Part shown: positions 57,623-64,000 of the stretch, in pieces
Layout of the letters: every line of letters starts with the position of its first letter
Numbering within the stretch: position 1 is the stretch's first letter
Assembly (NCBI GenBank): GCA_020809705.1
Contig: CP085835.1
Span: 3,224,001-3,288,000 of the forward strand
Length of the DNA stretch: 64,000 nucleotides
Reading direction: 5' to 3'
Source of the DNA: Calonectria ilicicola
Taxonomy: Eukaryota > Ascomycota > Sordariomycetes > Hypocreales > Nectriaceae
The notes under the pieces: model-generated
What the model saw: the letters and a program-made list of their open reading frames with translations, nothing else
What the model was told of the DNA's origin: nothing
Database searches by the model: none
Program-made: the position numbers and the translations under genes

Positions 57623-59137
57623 TTATCCTAGCATGAGGTTCCAATTCTTCTCTAGTAAGAAGTCGAGCCAACTAACATTATCACCTGCATCTCGGCGCTC
57701 CCAGATGGCTGGAAGTATCTCTAAAACAGCCAGGTTACCACGAAGGCGATTCATAGAATACATTTCTTTGAAGCGCTTTTGAACCAATTCCCTTGCCTCC
57801 TTGTCATCTGCAGTGAGCTCTGACCCCGCAGTAAATAGCGGAATCGCCTGGATATTGGTACAAGTGTGGCTGGAAGGAATTGCGGTCAAACTTTTAACGG
57901 TATCGAGAGCGCGATTTCGAATGTCAGCCTCCCAGTTCTCATCAGGTGATGACTGCTCTCGCAAATTCCATTCGGGATTTTCCTTCAGAACGGATTGGAG
58001 TAGTTCTGAGATAAGGGGATCTTCCTCGGTCTTGTCTCTGTACGGTCGCCGGTAGCAAATAGCTGCTAAGCTGATCAATCCATGAGATCTAAAGGCATCA
58101 CCAACGATGCCGATTTCATGGTTATCTCGATTGGGCTCCCAATTCTCCATTTCTTCTTGCAGGGTGATTTCTATGGATTGGTCTCGAACGCCGGATTCGA
58201 TGACCCACCGACAATATCGTCCGACATTTGCCAGCAGATAGAAAATATCGTTGGTGTAGCCTGCAACGGGATGGTATAGCTGGCCAACATCCAAGACGGC
58301 AGAGTACATGTTGTTCGTGTTGATTGGAACTTGTTCATTGAGCGGTATAAGAAACGCTGTTGCCATGTCCCAGTATAGGTAGGCACCAATCATAAAATTG
58401 AAGTAAGGAGGCTTCTCTTTTTCAGAAGCGAAGCTGGATAGCATCATGTCAATCAAAGCTCGTGCACCACGAAGGTGCTGTTGGCCAAACTCTTCAGTTG
58501 GATCATTGGTCCAAGCTGTAGAGAGACCCAGGAGCCAAATGCTCAGAAACACTGGGAATATGTTGTCCTCAAGGCAAGAGAGTTCATCAATGACTAGACG
58601 AACGGCCGAATTGCGGAGCTCTAAGCATTTAGACAGTTTTGAAGGATCAAAGTAGGCTCGGTGACCGGCACCTATGCTTTGTAAAATCTGTTTGAGACTC
58701 GGGGATCTCTCGAGATATTGTAGAACGGGGAATGAGAGCGGATTCTCGTCGGGATCAATAACCATAATCTGACTTGCTCGCTCTAGCCAATATTGTAAGA
58801 GGACTTTTTCATCACTATTCCGCGGGTTGGGCGCTGGCTGTAGGGGTAGTGGGCTGCCGTCATAACCAATCCACGGTGCCTCTATCTGCCATTTCCTCAG
58901 CTTCGGCGGGGCTTGACAGATAGAACCCCGTTTTTGGCAGCGGAGGCAGATGGGGAAGGTCTCGTCGCACTTGACTCGGCGCCTTTTGCATTCGGAACAG
59001 CCTGATCGACTTCTTCGGAACTCCCCATTTTTCGCTGGCTCACTGTTGCTGCAGGAATGCGTGTCGATTAGGTGGGTGGATGGCAGGTCCTGACGCAGCC
59101 CAGGCCATGCTCGAAACCTGACCTTGGTCTCCTTCAT
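57623..59137 (-). CDS. Zn2Cys6 transcription factor, block-two regulator
   Basis: A single-exon protein of 504 residues. The zinc cluster starts at Cys47 (GCSECKRRRVKCDE), with the same spacing as in the regulator at 37553-39052. The two are paralogues: shared blocks include YWLERASQI, ENPLSFPVLQYLERSPSL, the LSIWLLGLSTAWT region and the C-terminal ELTA segment. Identity looks moderate, so the duplication is old or the two are members of one regulator family acquired separately. Its neighbours, the flavin oxidase and the second cupin, lie in the same orientation. Intact. Confidence 0.9.
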   Translation of the reverse strand: MKETKVRFRAWPGLRQDLPSTHLIDTHSCSNSEPAKNGEFRRSRSGCSECKRRRVKCDETFPICLRCQKRGSICQAPPKLRKWQIEAPWIGYDGSPLPLQPAPNPRNSDEKVLLQYWLERASQIMVIDPDENPLSFPVLQYLERSPSLKQILQSIGAGHRAYFDPSKLSKCLELRNSAVRLVIDELSCLEDNIFPVFLSIWLLGLSTAWTNDPTEEFGQQHLRGARALIDMMLSSFASEKEKPPYFNFMIGAYLYWDMATAFLIPLNEQVPINTNNMYSAVLDVGQLYHPVAGYTNDIFYLLANVGRYCRWVIESGVRDQSIEITLQEEMENWEPNRDNHEIGIVGDAFRSHGLISLAAICYRRPYRDKTEEDPLISELLQSVLKENPEWNLREQSSPDENWEADIRNRALDTVKSLTAIPSSHTCTNIQAIPLFTAGSELTADDKEARELVQKRFKEMYSMNRLRGNLAVLEILPAIWERRDAGDNVSWLDFLLEKNWNLMLG

Positions 59138-59735
59138 TGGGGGCTCGATGCGGTCAGTCTTGCTTGTTTCTGGATACAGTTACTTATTCTCTGTTTACCA
59201 TCGCATGCGATAGGCCAGCATAAAAACAAGGGGTAAATAGAAAGGAAACTCGTGATATTGATAAGAGTCAGGCCCGAAAACGGGAGGTCTTATCTGTCAT
59301 GGATGATGTATCATCCCGAGACAATGCCCGGGTTCCCCGCACCCATCCTACTTTGGTATTGGCGTGATATGGAGAGCAGGGCTTCCTTGTTGTGGGGTTC
59401 TAGAGCCAACTGGCACTAAACCCAGGGCTGCTTATCTCACTAGAGCCACTGGTCGCCGCTGTTTCCGACCATCAGCCCCAGCCGCTGCAGCGAGTCCAGG
59501 CCATTGAAGTCACCTGAGGATCTGCGCAGAAGCGAGATACAGGCAGCTCCACAAGTGGCGGATGGCTCCAAGTGGTGGCTAGAATAGTTTTCATTCACGC
59601 CGCGACTGCTCCATTCCTGCCACATGGTTGGGGTGGGTGTAGATGCTTATTCTTCCAGTTTTTACTCATAGATTTCAATGAGTCGAACTAAAAAGAAAAA
59701 TCTCCGAGAATCAAATGCCATTTAAATTTAGCTGT
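59138..59735. other. Intergenic region upstream of the block-two regulator
   Basis: About 600 bp, with the regulator promoter and cupin 3' flank. No gene is supported. Confidence 0.5.
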
Positions 59736-60092
59736 TTACACAAGCGTGACTTTCTCCCCGCCCACACCCATGAAAACGGCGACGTTGTAAAAGTCATCGC
59801 TGAATTCAAAGTTGACCTCTGTGCCCTTGGGCATGTAAACCACTTCCCCCTCCTTTAACGTAAATGTTTCTCCCCCGACAACTTCACACGTAACCCAGCC
59901 CTTGGTCACGATGAAGAACTCGTTGCAAGGGTACACCAAGTTGTGCTTCCCAGTCTCGTGAGCGGCACCAGCCACGATGGTGCCATCATCTGATCGGTGG
60001 ATGACAGACTTTGTGCCAGCATACTCTGGGAAGTCGACCCAAGGAAACGAATCCCATCGGCCATGAGGAGTTTTTGGTGCAGCGTTGGCCAT
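59736..60092 (-). CDS. Small cupin (EutQ/cupin_3-like)
   Basis: A single-exon protein of 118 residues forming one cupin barrel. TIVAGAAHETGKHNLVYPCNEFF (read in parts) and FTLKEGEVVYMPKGTEVNFEF match the short cupins similar to the ethanolamine-utilisation EutQ domain. The first motif has Tyr-Pro-Cys-Asn-Glu instead of the His-rich metal site, which is common in this group, so metal binding is uncertain. It is different from the cupin at 41517-42343, so the two are not recent duplicates. Divergent from the P450 gene. Confidence 0.85.
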   Translation of the reverse strand: MANAAPKTPHGRWDSFPWVDFPEYAGTKSVIHRSDDGTIVAGAAHETGKHNLVYPCNEFFIVTKGWVTCEVVGGETFTLKEGEVVYMPKGTEVNFEFSDDFYNVAVFMGVGGEKVTLV

Positions 60093-61249
60093 GTCTGTGT
60101 CTTGTGGGTTTTGATTGTAATTTCTTCATGCATTAGCGACTGGCGACCAAAAAGATCAATGCCAATAAACTCACAAAAATTCCTTTTTTGAGAAAGTGGT
60201 TGGATATCCTCAAAAGAATGTGAGGTTTAGATTTTAGTCGATGAAGTTGCGAACTGGCTCGGGCATTCCTTTATTGCTGATTCTTTACCTGTTGCCTTTA
60301 TTTATTGATACGAAATTGCACTGTACATCGGCCTTCTCCACAAATCGGCAATTGGCTTAAAAAGGAAATAGTCTGTCTATCTAACATTAGCGACCGCTTC
60401 CCCGCTGAATCTGAGAAGATTGATACTCTTGGCAGCAAATGTTGAATCCAATGGAGTGCCACTTTTTCTTCGAAGCTACAAAATCAGTGAAAGAAACATC
60501 AAATATTCAACTACCCTAAGGGTAATAATTTATGTGGCGGATTTGGTCACCCAGTTAAGCTATTACTGGAAGGATGTGTACGGAATAAGCATTGCCTCCG
60601 CTATGTATCATGTTTAGCCAAGAAGATACCTTTCTCCGAATTTGTGCATTTACCTAGTTACAATTTCTTCTACCTCTTGCAATTCAATTGATAATATGCT
60701 CGTGAAACCGGGTTAACAATGCGGGTGGGAAGGTATTCGCAATACGCCAACATTTGACGCTTGCATGCTCTATTAGGAAAGGAGCTGTGTTACTTCAATG
60801 GTGGCTGCCAAGTAACCCCCCCTCAGCGTCACTAGCGATCAATTGGTTCAGAAAGCCCAAGAAAATGAGACCTTGGTGAGTACAGGAGCAGAAGCGGCAG
60901 CTCGAGTCGACCCCGAGATGGGCTAGCGTCTATTGAGCAACTCAGCCCCCTGCTCGATGGGCGAGGTGATGACACGTCCCCACAAGCTTCGTTACTGCGC
61001 TTAATCTGGCAGAGTAGTAACCGCATCCGCCTTTTGAATCATAGTGCTGTCACATGCTGAATAATCGAGGGTGGGCATTGGGTCTCTTCAATTCCATCCA
61101 CCAATTACCCTAGTGGGGCACACCTGCACCGACATGGCCAATACGCGAGGATGCCAATTAGGCCGGCATGAATAAATAAATCACTGGGACCGTCACATTA
61201 TGATGCACCGATCGATCGAAGTTCATATCGCACATCTGATTCACGAATC
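60093..61249. other. Divergent promoter region, small cupin and P450
   Basis: 1.16 kb between two divergent starts. An AATAAATAAATCAC stretch lies about 75 bp before the P450 ATG. No other gene seen. Confidence 0.5.
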
Positions 61250-62981
61250 ATGGCCACTACTTTGGTGCTTGAACGCCTCCAGGCTCTTGGAATCCCCGAA
61301 GACCGGGTCATCCCATACATTGCCGGCTTTGGATTATTTTTTGCCTCTCTCTTCAAGTTCTTTTTGTATCCGGTGTTTTTCTCCCCTTTGGCTAAGATCC
61401 CGGCAGTTCACTGGTCATGCCATGTGGCTCCGTTCTGGCTGTGGTGGGCTCGGGCGTACGGGCACGAAAACAGGGCCACATACGAGCAGCATAAACGAAA
61501 AGGCCCAGCCTTGAGGATCGCGCCGAACCAGCTAAGCCTTAATTGCTACGAAGATGGCCTAAAGAAGATCTATCTGGGGAATTTTCCTCGATCAGACTTT
61601 TACTACTATGGATTCATGAATTACGGGTTCGTTCAAAAGCTTCCGCTAACCTGAAATTCCTGCTAACACATGGCTCAGAAAAGAACATATGTTTACTTTT
61701 ATGAACACAGCAGTGCATGGTGCTCGAAAGAGAATTTTCTCAAATGCCTTCTCCAAGTCACACATATTGGCTTCTCCATCTGTACACGCCACTTCAAAAG
61801 TCATACTCTTTGATCGCTTGCTGCCTTTTCTGTATTCGAAGGCTCGAAAGGACGAGCCAGTATCCATACTAGATCTTGGATACAGCTATTCGATGGACTC
61901 TTTTGCTAATTGGCAGTATGGCCTCGCGAATGGGTGTAATCTCATTCAAAATGAGAAAGAGAGAAGCACATATTTAGATGGTTTCTTTGGAAAAGAAGCG
62001 TACTCTTTTATTGCGACAGAATTCCCCAATCTGGTATCGTTCCTTTCTTACATCGGAATCAGGCTTATTCCTAAATCTGTGGACGCTGGAACTATTGATA
62101 CGGAGGATTGGAACATTGACCAGTGCGACAGGGCCGCAAAGGCTCTCAAGCAAAATCCTCACCCTGATCCAATTGACGACCCGGCTATTTTTGCTCTGGC
62201 TATGAAAACAATGGGCCAGTCAAATGAAGGAGATGCGAAAAACAATGGTTCGAATGAACTGTACCCGAATCGCCTAGAAATTGCCGCCGAAATGTTTGCA
62301 TTCAACTCCGCAGCCCATGAAACAAGTGGCAACACTTTGACTTATCTTTTCTACGAACTCTCCCGTCGCCCTGCTATCCAAGAGGAACTACGAAGGTCCC
62401 TCTCTGGCGTTTCTGGAGCATTCAAATTCCCACTCCAAGCCGATGCAGAACCACCGAAAGCAAAGGATGTAGAGTCCATATCTCTCTTGGATGCGGTTAT
62501 CATGGAAACCCTCCGTCTTTACCCTTCTGTACCTGGAGCTCAGCCTAGAGTGACACCCTCGACAACTTCCCTTGGTGGATATGACAATATTCCGGCTGGT
62601 GTCATCGTTCAGTGCTATGCTTACAGCCTTCATCGGAACGCAGAAGTTTATCCGAACCCTGAGCAGTGGAACCCTGACAGGTGGCTGAAGGCCTCACCAT
62701 CTGAACTCAGCCAGATGCGAAAGTGGTTTTGGACTTTTGGAAGTGGCGCCTCTATGTGTATTGGAAGCAACTTTGCTCTCTTGTGTAAGTCTCCTTCCCC
62801 TCTTCCTGAATCGCCCATGCTAACTCATATAATAGCAATGAAGATGATGACATCTGCTATCTACTCCAACTCTTCAACTCACATTTATGAGCATGGCGAG
62901 ATGGAACTTGCAGACGCCTATTTGGCGGGCCCCAAAGGCGGAAAGCTTCTGTTGAAGTTTCAGTGCCTAGATGACGCCTGA
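61250..62981 (+). CDS. Cytochrome P450 monooxygenase
   Basis: A protein of 542 residues in three exons: 61250-61626, 61679-62784 and 62836-62981. An N-terminal membrane anchor (about residues 20-45) places it in the endoplasmic reticulum. The I-helix reads FNSAAHETSGNTL (oxygen-binding motif), the K-helix contains ETLR (ExxR), and the heme loop is FGSGASMCIG with axial Cys486. The second intron is 51 bp without a stop, so an unspliced reading stays open. The length suits fungal microsomal P450s. The substrate is unknown; similarity to benzoate-4-hydroxylase-type or secondary-metabolite P450s is only a general impression. Confidence 0.93.
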
Positions 62982-63844
62982 TCCACTCAAGCAGGAAAAC
63001 AGGAGGAGAAATTATTCACATTAGCTGTAAAGAGAAAGACTTAACACATGTTTTGGCCTAAAACTGGTTATTTTAGAACTTGATTGGACCTATCTTCTAG
63101 CTAAAGGCTAACACCTCTCGTTATGGAAGAAGAGATTGGTAGAACACGTTCAATGGAAATCTATCAGTAAATATTGAATAATTCTACGCCAGTAAATTTA
63201 AACAAAGTATATGAGACTTGAAATTGTAGATAAATCTGAACTCATTGCTTTCACAGAACGATCTTTCCCTTGATCCTGTTCTCGCTGTCTTTTTTTTCGG
63301 TATGAAAACAAACCCTTGCAAGAGAAAATACTTCCTCAAAACAGCAGGGCAATTGCAAATATTAATACCGGTAAAAATAAAATCACGAATAAATAGCCAC
63401 ACTGTCCAAAATGAACCGAAGCTGTTTCGCAACGATAGTCCAGTGCAGCTTGATTTCCAAGCATAACGTTCAATCGAGAAGCCACATCCCGACATTCCTT
63501 TCCGACGGTTTTGGTGCCTTACCCTTTGAGGCTTAGTGTTTATGGCCCACACAACCTCGCGTAAACGCTGAATTGGGAAACTCTCAGGTAAAGGCCCACC
63601 TTCAAACCAGCACTAACCACATTCAGACAGTTGGCGATGTTGTCTCAATTGTGCTAGGGATTCTCAGTTTGAGAGGTGATGCCAAGATCTGGTCCTTTGC
63701 GCCAACCTCGAATATTCGGCATTTAATAAACCTGGAAGAAAACACTCTTTACTTCAAGTCTTTTTCACATTTCGGGCAGAATTTTAACTCAAAATTGCTC
63801 CAGGAGCACCTTTCACTTCATTCATCACGCTGAAATACGCAATA
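62982..63844. other. Intergenic region between P450 and second NmrA-like gene
   Basis: 860 bp; 3' flank of the P450 and promoter of the next gene. Nothing else recognised. Confidence 0.5.
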
Positions 63845-64000
63845 ATGGCCGAGAAGAAGCTTGTTGTGGTGGTCGGAGGAACCGGTAAGCTCTCTGTAAA
63901 TTGAGTGAATAATTATTTTACTTACTTTGTATCCTCAGGCAATCTCGGCAGTTCTGTTGCATATTCCCTACACGATAACCCAGAATTTGAGGTTCGCGTG
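63845..64000 (+). CDS. NmrA-like protein, 5' part only
   Basis: The start of a gene running off the right edge. Exons 63845-63884 and 63939 onward join in phase to give a Rossmann N-terminus, VVVVGGTGNLGSSVA, followed by NPEFEVRV. This closely resembles the N-terminus of the protein at 39737-40741 (IVIVGGTGRVGRSV), so it is a second NmrA-like NAD(P)-binding protein. The remaining sequence is outside the window. Confidence 0.8.

Overview
The window reads as a chromosome segment of a filamentous ascomycete, most likely Eurotiomycetes (an Aspergillus or Penicillium relative; this placement is inference). The grounds are short introns of about 46-90 bp with GTRNGT donors and CTRAY-like branch sites, several Zn2Cys6 regulators, GMC, P450 and Baeyer-Villiger enzymes, a GLEYA protein, and a retrotransposon region saturated with C-to-T and G-to-A changes typical of repeat-induced point mutation (RIP).

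Layout. (1) 1-11171 is a nest of LTR retrotransposons. An old Ty3/Gypsy chromovirus runs through 1-3607 and resumes at 10509-11171. Three later insertions sit in it: a 494-bp GC-rich element with 140-bp terminal direct repeats (1780-2273, TRIM-like), a solo LTR (2626-3024, target duplication GTATA), and a complete 6.9-kb Gypsy element (3608-10508, target duplication ATAAT). Both Gypsy copies are inactivated. (2) 11464-14568 holds a 5'-truncated acyltransferase remnant and an intact Zn2Cys6 regulator, probably the edge of a biosynthetic cluster cut by the transposons. (3) 15112-30537 is an unusual island: a trypsin/V8-like protease fused to a duplicated glycine-rich hydrophobic module, a MACPF-like protein with a long coiled coil, a 1199-residue MACPF protein with a long disordered N-terminus, and a C2H2-type protein with a pentapeptide-repeat tract. 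(4) 31342-34805 encodes two secreted proteins, a GLEYA protein and a type-B carboxylesterase.

(5) 35571 to the right edge is a dense oxidative cluster or pair of clusters. Block one: GMC oxidoreductase, Zn2Cys6 regulator, NmrA-like protein, cupin, Baeyer-Villiger-type monooxygenase. Middle: 2-Cys peroxiredoxin (probably housekeeping), aldehyde dehydrogenase, amino-acid permease, D-amino-acid oxidase. Block two: second FAD amine/amino-acid oxidoreductase, a paralogous Zn2Cys6 regulator, a second cupin, a cytochrome P450 and the start of a second NmrA-like gene.

The D-amino-acid oxidase and the second FAD oxidase end in SHL and SKL, peroxisomal targeting signals. A coherent but unproven reading is uptake of an amino compound by the permease, flavin-dependent oxidation in peroxisomes and aldehyde clean-up, under the control of one or both paralogous regulators. 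Exon structures were worked out by hand from splice signals, reading frame and family motifs; each spliced gene listed adds up to a whole number of codons. No tRNA, rRNA or CRISPR array was recognised.
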